Positions 9,735 through 16,999 of a stretch of 64,000 bases of DNA are shown here, piece after piece. The translations under genes and the position numbers were made by a program. Under the pieces are notes generated by a model, which was not told where the DNA came from, made no database searches, and saw only the letters and a program-made list of their open reading frames with translations. The stretch spans positions 62,001-126,000 of the forward strand of contig NZ_QGGX01000001.1 of the NCBI RefSeq assembly GCF_003148805.1, read 5' to 3'. This DNA is from Aminobacter sp. AP02 (GTDB lineage: Bacteria; Pseudomonadota; Alphaproteobacteria; Rhizobiales; Rhizobiaceae). Every line of letters starts with the position of its first letter. Position 1 is the stretch's first letter.

Positions 9735-11252
9735 TCAGCCGCCGAGCTTCTGGATGTTGTGGGCCGTCGTGGCGAAGGCGATGTTCTTGGTTTCCATGTA
9801 GAAATCGAAAGACCAGTCGCCTCCGTCGCGGCCGATGCCGGAATTCTTGACGCCACCGAATGGTGCCGGCAGATGGCGGACGTTTTCCGAATTGACCCAG
9901 ATCATTCCCGCCGCGAGCGCTTCGGTGAAGCGCAGCGCGCGCGTCACGTCAGATGTCCACAGATATCCGGCCAGACCGTATTGGGTGTCGTTGGCGATCG
10001 AAAGCGCTTCGGCCTCGGTTTCGAACGGGATCGCGGTCAGCACCGGCCCGAATATCTCTTCCTGGGCAATGCGCATGTCGTTGCGCGCGCCGGTGAACAG
10101 CGTCGGTGCGACGTAGCAGCCGCCTCCCGGGCCGTCGACCTTGTTGCCGCCCACGGCAATCGTTGCACCTTCCGAACGCGCGAGTTCGATGTAGGACAGC
10201 ACCTTCTTCTCATGTACCGGGTGGATCAGTGGGCCGACGACAGTCTTCGGGTCGAGCGGGTGGCCGACCTGGATGCGCTTGGCCTTTTCCGCCACCATGG
10301 CCACGAACTTGTCGTGGATCGAGGCTTCCACCAAAAGGCGCGACGACGACGTGCAGCGCTCGCCATTGAGCGAGTAGATCATGAACACTGCGGCATCCGC
10401 GGCGCGCTCAAGGTCGGCATCGGCAAACACGATCACCGGGTTCTTGCCGCCGAGTTCGAAATGCACGCGCTTCAGCGTGTCAGCGCCCTGGCGCATGATC
10501 ATCGAACCAGTGCGGCTTTCGCCGACGAAGCCGATCGCCTTGATGTCGGGGTGTTCGGTCAGCGCCTTGCCGGCATCCTCGCCCAGGCCGTTGACCAGGT
10601 TCCACACACCCTTGGGCAGGCCTGCCTCTTCGGCGATCTCGACCAGCAGCCGCGCAGTCAGCGGTGAAAACTCGGCCGGCTTGTGGACGATGGTGCAGCC
10701 AGCGGCGAGCGCCGGCGCGATCTTCCAAGTCGACAGCATGAACGGCGTATTCCACGGCGTGATGACGCCGACCGGTCCGATCGGCACGCGCGTAGTGATG
10801 TTAAGCTGGCCCGGCGCCTGCAGCGTGCGACCGTCGCGCGCCTCGGGTGCCCTGTCAGCGTAGTAACGGAAGTTCTCGGCGCCGCGCAGGGCTGCCTTGG
10901 CCATGAACTTCAGCGACTGGCCGGTGTCCATGCATTCGACGAACGCGATTTCCTCGGCCCGCTTGACGATGGCATCAGCAATTGCGTGCAGCACCTTCTT
11001 GCGCGCGTCGCCCGACTGCGCCGCCCAGGCCGGATAGGCTGCCTTGGCCGCCCTGGCCGCCAAGTCGATATCAGCGGCCTTGCCGTGCGCCACCTTGGCG
11101 AGCGGCTTCAGGTCGACCGGCGAGATGGTCTCGAAGGTCGTGCCGTCGAGCGCCGGGAGCGCCTCGCCGTTGATGTGGTTGCTGACTCCGCCGGACTTGA
11201 AGCGTTCGAGATAGGCTTCGGCCTTGCGCAAGTTGTTTTCGAAGTCTGACAT
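9735..11252 (-). CDS. hpaE: 5-carboxymethyl-2-hydroxymuconate-semialdehyde dehydrogenase
   Basis: NAD-dependent aldehyde dehydrogenase of 505 residues oxidising the ring-fission semialdehyde to 5-carboxymethyl-2-hydroxymuconate. It shows GVITPWNTPFMLSTWK, VHFELGGKNPVIVF with the general base and the catalytic cysteine in YSLNGERCTSSSRL. The frame is open to 11669 but ATG 11252 (MSDFENNLRKAEAYLERFKSGG) agrees with HpaE length and lies 11 bases after the hpaF stop. The C-terminal FGGVKNSGIGRDGGDWSFDFYMETKN is typical of the HpaE/2-hydroxymuconic semialdehyde group. Confidence 0.93.
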   Translation of the reverse strand: MSDFENNLRKAEAYLERFKSGGVSNHINGEALPALDGTTFETISPVDLKPLAKVAHGKAADIDLAARAAKAAYPAWAAQSGDARKKVLHAIADAIVKRAEEIAFVECMDTGQSLKFMAKAALRGAENFRYYADRAPEARDGRTLQAPGQLNITTRVPIGPVGVITPWNTPFMLSTWKIAPALAAGCTIVHKPAEFSPLTARLLVEIAEEAGLPKGVWNLVNGLGEDAGKALTEHPDIKAIGFVGESRTGSMIMRQGADTLKRVHFELGGKNPVIVFADADLERAADAAVFMIYSLNGERCTSSSRLLVEASIHDKFVAMVAEKAKRIQVGHPLDPKTVVGPLIHPVHEKKVLSYIELARSEGATIAVGGNKVDGPGGGCYVAPTLFTGARNDMRIAQEEIFGPVLTAIPFETEAEALSIANDTQYGLAGYLWTSDVTRALRFTEALAAGMIWVNSENVRHLPAPFGGVKNSGIGRDGGDWSFDFYMETKNIAFATTAHNIQKLGG

Positions 11253-11263
11253 AAGTGTTTCCG

Positions 11264-11650
11264 TCACTTGTTCCGCAGGCGCGGGTGGATGGCGTTGTTT
11301 TTCCAGCTCAGCTCGGAGTCGATCTCGCGAATCTCGAGTGAAAGCGCGAAATGAGGCGTGGCCAAAAGTGGCGCGAGGAATGCGTTCGCGGCGGCGAAGA
11401 TCGCCGTGCCGGCCTGCTTCTTGTCCTCGGCGGTGCGGCCTGAGCCGATCCTGAAGCTCATGTCGATGAAACCATTTTCCGGCAGGCGGTCGGCAACCGC
11501 ATAGGCGTCGGCGCGCAGTGCCCGCACCCTGACGGCACCGCGTTCGAACAGACCGGTGTTGAGGATTGCCTGCGACAGCTCCCCGCACAGTGCCGACATG
11601 TCGACGCAACCGTCGAGATTGGCTGAATATTCGAGCGTGAGGTGAGGCAA
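11264..11650 (-). CDS. hpaF: 5-carboxymethyl-2-hydroxymuconate delta-isomerase
   Basis: Small tautomerase-superfamily enzyme (CHMI) of 128 residues converting 5-carboxymethyl-2-hydroxymuconate to its 2-oxo isomer. The catalytic base in this superfamily is an N-terminal proline freed by Met removal. The sequence MPHLTLEYSANL supplies it, which fixes the start at the rare TTG codon 11650. A purine-rich GGGAAGA lies about 12 bases upstream. It is the first gene of the minus-strand hpa operon, next to the operator and divergent from hpaR. Confidence 0.92.
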   Translation of the reverse strand: MPHLTLEYSANLDGCVDMSALCGELSQAILNTGLFERGAVRVRALRADAYAVADRLPENGFIDMSFRIGSGRTAEDKKQAGTAIFAAANAFLAPLLATPHFALSLEIREIDSELSWKNNAIHPRLRNK

Positions 11651-11681
11651 GGCGTGTCTTCCCGCACATGTGGCGTTTCGA

Positions 11682-11699
11682 TATTTAACATGTTAAATA
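11682..11699. promoter_or_regulatory. 18-bp perfect palindrome, probable HpaR operator
   Basis: TATTTAACATGTTAAATA is perfectly self-complementary. It lies 32 bases upstream of the hpaF start and 106 bases upstream of the chosen hpaR start, in the only gap between the divergent operon and its MarR regulator. MarR dimers typically bind 16-20 bp AT-rich palindromes placed over the promoter, so this is the obvious site for repression of hpaFEDGHI and autoregulation of hpaR. Confidence 0.75.
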
Positions 11700-11805
11700 A
11701 TTTTGGCTACCGCTGTCAAGGACGCTCGTGTCCATCGGATTCGGCTGGTTGACGCGGCGTGGCGTTGATCGATCAGAGCGCGAGTATTATCGGGAGTGGA
11801 TTGGA

Positions 11806-12270
11806 ATGCCGGCCAAGCCGTCGCCTGCCATCAGGAGTTCGCCCTTGCTGCAAAGCACCCGACGCTCATTGCCAATGTCACTGCTGCGCGCGCGCGAAGT
11901 GGTGATGGCTCAGTTCCGTCCGATACTCGCACAGCACGGCGTCTCGGAGCAGCAATGGCGCGTCATCCGCGTTTTGGGCGAACAGAGTCCGCTCGACGCC
12001 ACAGAGCTTGCAGAAAGAGCCTCGATCCTGGCGCCGAGCCTAACGCGGATCATCAAGGCTCTGGAAGAGCGCAAGCTCATCACGCGTGGCAAAGTTGAAG
12101 GCGATGGCCGGCGCGTGATGCTCTCCATCGCGCCGAAAGGGCAGGTGCTGATATCAAAAGTCTCGCCCGAGAGCAGCGCTATCTATGACGAAGTTCAAAG
12201 GCGCATCGGGCCCGAGCGCTACGAACAGCTGCTCGACCTTCTCGAGACGTTGATCGACCTGGAAAAATAA
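11806..12270 (+). CDS. hpaR: MarR-family regulator of the homoprotocatechuate operon
   Basis: Winged-helix repressor of 154 residues. Characteristic HpaR features are LPMSLLRAREVVMAQFRPILAQHGVSEQQWRVIRVL near the N-terminus, the recognition region ELAERASILAPSLTRIIKAL and the wing GKVEGDGRRVMLSIAPKG. It is expected to release the hpa promoter when a pathway aromatic such as 4-hydroxy- or 3,4-dihydroxyphenylacetate binds. The frame is open from GTG 11728, but ATG 11806 is preceded by CGGGAGTGGA at good spacing and gives the usual family length. It is divergent from hpaF across the palindrome at 11682. Confidence 0.9.
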   Translation: MPAKPSPAIRSSPLLQSTRRSLPMSLLRAREVVMAQFRPILAQHGVSEQQWRVIRVLGEQSPLDATELAERASILAPSLTRIIKALEERKLITRGKVEGDGRRVMLSIAPKGQVLISKVSPESSAIYDEVQRRIGPERYEQLLDLLETLIDLEK

Positions 12271-12311
12271 CAAAAGCCGAGGCTGCGCCTTCTAAGCGAA
12301 GGGTTAGATGC

Positions 12312-12341
12312 AAAAAAAGCCGCGCAATGGTTGCGCGGCTT
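12312..12341 (-). terminator. Rho-independent terminator of the GGDEF gene
   Basis: An 11-bp perfect stem, AAGCCGCGCAA at 12317-12327 with TTGCGCGGCTT at 12331-12341, has a 3-base loop. Read on the minus strand it is followed by a run of seven T (12312-12318 complement). It lies 27 bases past the stop of the minus-strand diguanylate cyclase and separates it from convergent hpaR. Confidence 0.88.
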
Positions 12342-12367
12342 GGATGCTTCAATGTTGGCTTGCGGCG

Positions 12368-13156
12368 TCAGGCGTTCAGGGTGGACCTTTCGTCGCCATT
12401 TCCCGATACCTGGACGAATTCAACGCGATTGCGGCCGCGCGCCTTGGCCTCGGAAAGGCGGCCATCGGCCTTGCGGAACATTTCGTCGAATTCCAGCTGA
12501 TCTTCGAATAGAACGGCTCCGACGCTGACCGTCAGCGGGCAGTTGCGCCCGCCCGGCTCGAGAATGGTATCCGAGATTGAGCCGCGGATACGTTCGGCGA
12601 CCCGTTCGGCATTTTCCTTGCTGGCGCCCGGCAGGAACACACCGAATTCCTCACCGCCGATGCGGCCCACGAGATCGCCGGTACGTACGGAAGACTTGAT
12701 GGCGCCTGCAACGATCTTTAGCACCTCGTCGCCCCAGGCATGGCCGAACCTGGCATTGATCGCCCGGAAATCGTCGATGTCGACGACCAGCAGAGCTCCC
12801 TGCCGGCGCGACGACCCAGCTGAGCTGCTGCGGAACGCATCGATCAAGCTCGCGAAGACACCGCCATTGAGAACCGAGGTCAGCGCATCGACCGAGGACA
12901 GACGGCTGATTTCGGATTTCAGCGCGCCAAACTTGCGCCGTTCATTGGCAATGAGTGCCAGCAGCGGCGCTGCCACCACGCCAGCAACAACGCCCGCGCC
13001 GATCACCGCGCGCCAGAATATGCCGTCGGCCTGGCCGTGAAACAGGATTGCCGCAGCTCCCGCCGCGACCGCCACGCAAGCGGTCGTCCCCAGGAGCGCA
13101 TAGCGGGCGACCGGTGCCCAGCTACGTCCCGCATTTCCTGTGCCAAAATTATCCAC
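12368..13156 (-). CDS. Membrane diguanylate cyclase (GGDEF) with I-site
   Basis: Inner-membrane enzyme of 262 residues expected to make cyclic di-GMP. Two hydrophobic helices span about residues 19-39 and 48-68, leaving almost no periplasmic sensor. A GGDEF domain fills residues 85-250. It has the active-site GGEEF and, five residues upstream, RTGD, which fits the RxxD inhibitory site, so product feedback is expected. The start is GTG 13156 with GGAGGG 7 bases upstream. It is transcribed away from the adhesin locus and is the only cyclic-di-GMP protein in the window, hence a candidate input to adhesin release. No EAL or HAMP domain is present. Confidence 0.9.
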   Translation of the reverse strand: MDNFGTGNAGRSWAPVARYALLGTTACVAVAAGAAAILFHGQADGIFWRAVIGAGVVAGVVAAPLLALIANERRKFGALKSEISRLSSVDALTSVLNGGVFASLIDAFRSSSAGSSRRQGALLVVDIDDFRAINARFGHAWGDEVLKIVAGAIKSSVRTGDLVGRIGGEEFGVFLPGASKENAERVAERIRGSISDTILEPGGRNCPLTVSVGAVLFEDQLEFDEMFRKADGRLSEAKARGRNRVEFVQVSGNGDERSTLNA

Positions 13157-13316
13157 GCCAGATCCCTCCGCTCTCGTAGTCGAACCGATCTACCTGTGGA
13201 GAATGAAACATTTCTTGTGCGAATTCGAACAGTTTGACGGATTCCAATGAAATTCTCTGGCTACCCCGATATTCTCACGATATCGGGCCTTTTGGCGAGC
13301 CCACAATTGCGCCTTC

Positions 13317-14150
13317 TCATCCCGGGGGCCCGAACACACCCATCTTGGCTTTCCGCGCGACCTCTTCGGCCCTTTCGTAACCGCCACCGGGTTTCGCATG
13401 CGCCCAGCCGTTGGAAACGAGCCATGCGCCGATATCCTGCTTGCCGAGCCTGCAGACGGCGGCCACGGGTTGCCTGTCGGCGGGCGGAAACACTTGGCAT
13501 AGGGGCGCTCGGCCTCGTAGCCAGTATCTAAAGGCGAGCATCGCCCGCTCGCCGCATCGCCACATGATGCCTTCGAATTCGCATGAATGATGCAGGCCGA
13601 TCGCCTCGGTGCCGGCTATGAGTACCTTATAGCCCATTGCTTCGAACGAAGCGGAGGATTTCACCGAAGGACGGTAGAGGAGCGTCCCCTCCCAATCGTC
13701 TGGTGCCATCGGCTTGGGTGGCGGGGCAAGCCCGAGGTTGCCGAGGGGCGGCCTTGCCTCGATGCGTTCCAGTGTCTGGGTGGCGGCTTCGGGGGGTACC
13801 ACGACTTCGGGGGCAATCGCGCGCGCGGGGCCGATTACCGCTAGGTCTTCAGGGGCGGCATGAGGCTTGTTCGGTGAGGCCCAAGGTATCGTCCCTGACC
13901 GATCGGCCTCGAAATTGGGCTTTAGTGGTGTATGATGGTTGCCGTTGGCCATGACAGCCAGCGCTACCGCGCCAATCGCGGTGAGCGCAGCCATGTGAAC
14001 AAGTATCGTACGTCGCGAGATCACGTCGCTTTTGCTCTCAACCAGCGCCGCACAACGTCCTGAAGCCGTACGGCATAGCATTTCACCATCGGACAGAAGG
14101 ACATGGATCGCGCGGCAGTGCCAGCCTTGGAAGAGATGCCGTTGGAGCAT
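13317..14150 (-). CDS. Membrane-anchored SNase-fold-like protein, degenerate nuclease
   Basis: Protein of up to 277 residues with one hydrophobic segment (HMAALTAIGAVALAVMA), a proline-rich linker and a C-terminal domain whose end (DIGAWLVSNGWAHAKPGG, then YERAEEVARKAKMGVFGPPG) matches the staphylococcal-nuclease-like family. The catalytic front half of that fold, normally containing DGDT and a G.DAPE-type loop, is not recognisable, so enzymatic activity is doubtful. The start is uncertain: GTG 14024 (VISRRTILVH) would put the membrane helix at the N-terminus and give 235 residues. It lies between the cyclase and the divergent adhesin locus. Confidence 0.6.
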   Translation of the reverse strand: MLQRHLFQGWHCRAIHVLLSDGEMLCRTASGRCAALVESKSDVISRRTILVHMAALTAIGAVALAVMANGNHHTPLKPNFEADRSGTIPWASPNKPHAAPEDLAVIGPARAIAPEVVVPPEAATQTLERIEARPPLGNLGLAPPPKPMAPDDWEGTLLYRPSVKSSASFEAMGYKVLIAGTEAIGLHHSCEFEGIMWRCGERAMLAFRYWLRGRAPLCQVFPPADRQPVAAVCRLGKQDIGAWLVSNGWAHAKPGGGYERAEEVARKAKMGVFGPPG

Positions 14151-14269
14151 CGAAAATTTGCATAAAATTTTCTGAAAAGTATATCTCGAAGATTATACTG
14201 TGGTTACCTTTGTTTGTTTGCGATAATTTGAGACGATGTTGTTAGCCTCCATCAAAATAGGTGGGCGCA
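14151..14269. promoter_or_regulatory. AT-rich divergent promoter region before the adhesin locus
   Basis: This 119-base gap is clearly more AT-rich than its surroundings and separates the minus-strand SNase-like gene from the plus-strand LapG-like gene. It should hold promoters for both. It contains GATTATACTG at 14191-14200, which recurs with one change as GATTATATTG at 19156-19165 in the palindrome inside the secretion operon. No confident -35/-10 pair could be assigned by eye. Confidence 0.45.
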
Positions 14270-15205
14270 ATGAAAGCAACAGTGAGCAACGTTTCGAAAT
14301 TTGGACTGAAGACCTTTGCGGCGGCGCTGACTCTCTTTGCGGTACTTGATGGAGCCACTGCAAGCGAGCGGATTGAGACGGCGGCCACCCATGCTTCGCA
14401 GGCTCCCGCACCCCAGTTGCTTGGCGGGCTGATGCTTGTCGAAGCGAAGACAGCCACCGCAGAACTGAAGCCATTCCAGTTCGGTGGGGACTTCGACGGC
14501 TACGCGCTTGCCTTGCGCAGCACTTCCGAAGACCTGGCCACAGCCACCCCCGGTATCGACACGATGAAAACGGCAGCCATCATTCCTGGCGTGTTCGGCT
14601 CGGTTGCCATTCCAATGCGCAACTTCCCGGTCGCGGGGCGCTGGGCCAAAGTCTATAGCCAGATCAGCGACTGCGCCGATGCTGACGCTTGCGGCAAGAA
14701 TGGCGCGATCTTGTCAGGTCTGGCCGTGAGCAGCCGCGACGGCAAGTTCCTCGACAAACTCGTCTCCGTAAATCGCGCGGTCAACACCATGATCGCCTAT
14801 CGCAAGGACGAGGTGGTCTACGGCAATCTCGATTACTGGGCCAAGCCGGCAGAAATACTTTCGCGGGGCGCCGGTGACTGCGAAGACTTTGCAATCCTCA
14901 AGATGGCCGCGCTGATCGAAGCCGGCGTGCCGGCCCAGAGCATGTCGCTTGTCGTGCTGCAGGACAGAAGTCGCGGCGTCTTCCATGCCGTTCTGTCGGT
15001 TGCCACCCAGAGTGGAACCTTCATTCTCGATAACTTGAGCAACGGCGTTCTGCGCGATGGTGACTTGAAGAGCTATATCCCGTTGTATTCCTTCAGCACC
15101 GATCGTGCCTGGATCCACGGCGCGAAGTCGGGTTCGGAGCAGATCGCCACCGCATCCGGTGGCTTCTCCGCGATCGCACCAGGCGAAGGCCCGCTGCCCC
15201 AATAA
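14270..15205 (+). CDS. LapG-like periplasmic transglutaminase-like cysteine protease (BTLCP)
   Basis: Periplasmic protease of 311 residues, family C93/BTLCP, related to LapG, which clips the N-terminal retention module of a surface adhesin. A signal peptide covers about residues 1-29 (hydrophobic core AAALTLFAVL). The Cys-His-Asp triad is seen in GAGDCEDFAILKMAAL, GVFHAVLSV and FILDNLSNG. The acidic residues beside the cysteine match the calcium-binding acidic pair known in LapG. ATG 14270 is chosen because AGGTGGG lies 6-12 bases upstream; GTG 14261 is in frame but poorer. It heads the locus for the secretion machine and adhesin, its probable substrate. Confidence 0.9.
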   Translation: MKATVSNVSKFGLKTFAAALTLFAVLDGATASERIETAATHASQAPAPQLLGGLMLVEAKTATAELKPFQFGGDFDGYALALRSTSEDLATATPGIDTMKTAAIIPGVFGSVAIPMRNFPVAGRWAKVYSQISDCADADACGKNGAILSGLAVSSRDGKFLDKLVSVNRAVNTMIAYRKDEVVYGNLDYWAKPAEILSRGAGDCEDFAILKMAALIEAGVPAQSMSLVVLQDRSRGVFHAVLSVATQSGTFILDNLSNGVLRDGDLKSYIPLYSFSTDRAWIHGAKSGSEQIATASGGFSAIAPGEGPLPQ

Positions 15206-15317
15206 GCTCAACGCGAAGCGGCCCAATGTCTGCGGCAGGGGCGAAGAATCGGGTGATGCCACGGCCTGTCCGGCAATTGCAGGTTGACCCCGCAGCCTCT
15301 GTGCAAAACCTGGGTGT

Positions 15318-15338
15318 CGAGCGCATGACGCTCGCTTT
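15318..15338 (+). terminator. Weak candidate terminator after the LapG-like gene
   Basis: CGAGCG at 15318-15323 pairs with CGCTCG at 15329-15334 around a 5-base loop, followed by CTTTAG. The short T-run makes it a weak or partial terminator in the 318-base gap before the outer-membrane gene. Confidence 0.35.
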
Positions 15339-15364
15339 AGTGGCCGGAAATGTAGCATTTTTGC

Positions 15365-15410
15365 ATCAGTACTTTGGCCAAATAGCTTAATCCTGTCGGA
15401 ATCAGTACTT
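15365..15410. promoter_or_regulatory. Direct repeat pair upstream of the TolC-like gene
   Basis: ATCAGTACTT occurs at 15365-15374 and again at 15401-15410, 36 bases apart. The core AGTACT is itself palindromic. The pair lies in the 15206-15523 gap, 114-159 bases before the outer-membrane protein start, where an activator or repressor could bind. Apart from the weak hairpin at 15318, I see nothing else in this gap. Confidence 0.35.
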
Positions 15411-15523
15411 GGACCATCAATTTGCTGTCGATTTTCCAGCAGGGCTAGATAATTGGTCCTAAGTGGATGTGGGATTGGGATTTCGGCTGCTGCGGGGCGC
15501 CGGGTGAAGGTGGGAGATTTATA

Positions 15524-16969
15524 ATGCCGATGCGTCTCGGACGACTAGCGATGCCGCTTGGGGTGTTGCTGGCTGCAACCATGCTATCGGGCAACGGCGC
15601 CAGCGCGTTGACTCTGAGGGAGGCGATGGCGGTGGCCGTCGAATCCAACCCTGAGATCGGCCAGGCCATCGAAAATCGCGAAGCGATCGAATTTGAACTT
15701 CGGCAGGCGAAGGGCCTTTATCTCCCTAGCGTGGACTTCGAAGCTTCGACCGGCGCGCGCCGGCTCGACAATTCGTCGCGACGTGCGCTTTCGATCGAGG
15801 ACGACGCTTTGTACCCTTCGGAAGCGGGTGTGGTCGTCACCCAGAAGCTGTTCGACAACGGTGCCCGCCGTGCCGAACTGACGCGCCAGGCCTCGCGCGT
15901 CGATGGCGCATCCTTCCGCGTGCTCGAGCGCTCGGAATTCATCGGGCTTTCAGTGGTCCAGGACTATCTCGAGTATCTTCTCCAGGCGCAGATCGTTGCC
16001 GACGCGAAGAAAAATCTTGGCTTCCATCAGTCGATCCTTGGCGACATCCGCGAAGGCATCCAGGGCGGTGCCTTGACCGATGCCGATCGACAGCAGGCCG
16101 AGGAGCGGCTCTACGCTGCGCAGGCTCGCCTGCAGGAAGCGACCGAAGAGCTGGAAACAGCAAAGATCAGATTCTACAAGACTGTCGGCAAGCCGCTGAC
16201 AAGTCCGTCCAAGCCTGGCTCCGTGGCCAAATCGCTGCCCCGCTCGCTTGACGACGCGATCGGGCTTGCTCGCCGCAACAATCCACGTGTTCACATGGCC
16301 AACACCGATATTGATGCGGCTGCGTCGCTCGTCGATGCGGCAAGGGCGAAGTACGGACCCGAGGTTGTCGCCGAGGGCCGCGCCCGCGTCGGTACCGATA
16401 TCGACGGCGACGCCGACGACACCAACGACCTGCAGGCACGGCTGGTGCTACGTTGGAACCTCTACCGTGGTGGCATCGACAAGGCCAACGAGCAAGAGCA
16501 GATCCGGCGCGTGAGCGAGTCGCGGCTGGCACTCAATCAGGTCCAGCGTGAGGTCGATGAGGCCGTGCGTGTATCCTGGGAGCGCCGCTTCCGTCAGGCG
16601 GAACTGGCCAAGACACTTCGCCTCCAGACAGCCACCAATGATCGGCTGGTCGTGTCTTACCGCGAACAATTTAAGGTCGGCCAGCGCTCGCTGCTCGACG
16701 TGCTCGATGCCCAGAATACGCGCTTCAACTCCGAGACACTTGCGAACACCGCGGCTTTTGCGTCATTGTTTGCGGAGTATCGCCTCCTGGCCGCGACCGG
16801 GCAGCTGTTGACGACGATGAACCTGACCCCGGCAAAACAGTCCACGGCCTATGCTCGCGACGAGTTCAATGTGCCAGCGACGGCCGACACTGACACCTAT
16901 GCGCGGACGCCTTCGGAGCAGGTGAACAATGTGCCGTTCGATCTCCTGGCCCCGGTCAGAAAGAAATAG
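15524..16969 (+). CDS. TolC-family outer-membrane channel of the type I secretion system (LapE-like)
   Basis: Outer-membrane efflux channel of 481 residues that completes the type I exporter for the adhesin. The signal peptide covers roughly residues 1-28 (MPLGVLLAATMLSGNGASA, then LTLREAMAVAVESNPEI). Two repeats of the TolC fold are visible, each with long helices rich in Ala, Glu, Gln and Arg, plus the conserved LVLRWNLYRGGIDKANEQE and the late VGQRSLLDVLDAQNTRFNSE motif. The frame is open from 15467, but ATG 15524 after GGTGGGAGA gives the signal peptide directly. The ABC component begins 30 bases downstream. Confidence 0.92.
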   Translation: MPMRLGRLAMPLGVLLAATMLSGNGASALTLREAMAVAVESNPEIGQAIENREAIEFELRQAKGLYLPSVDFEASTGARRLDNSSRRALSIEDDALYPSEAGVVVTQKLFDNGARRAELTRQASRVDGASFRVLERSEFIGLSVVQDYLEYLLQAQIVADAKKNLGFHQSILGDIREGIQGGALTDADRQQAEERLYAAQARLQEATEELETAKIRFYKTVGKPLTSPSKPGSVAKSLPRSLDDAIGLARRNNPRVHMANTDIDAAASLVDAARAKYGPEVVAEGRARVGTDIDGDADDTNDLQARLVLRWNLYRGGIDKANEQEQIRRVSESRLALNQVQREVDEAVRVSWERRFRQAELAKTLRLQTATNDRLVVSYREQFKVGQRSLLDVLDAQNTRFNSETLANTAAFASLFAEYRLLAATGQLLTTMNLTPAKQSTAYARDEFNVPATADTDTYARTPSEQVNNVPFDLLAPVRKK

Positions 16970-16999
16970 GGTGTCTGCCTGACGGCAGCCCCGCCCGTC

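Noticed and set aside
11728-11805. Upstream GTG start for hpaR at 11728
   Set aside because: It adds 26 residues with no family match and lacks a good ribosome-binding site; ATG 11806 has one.
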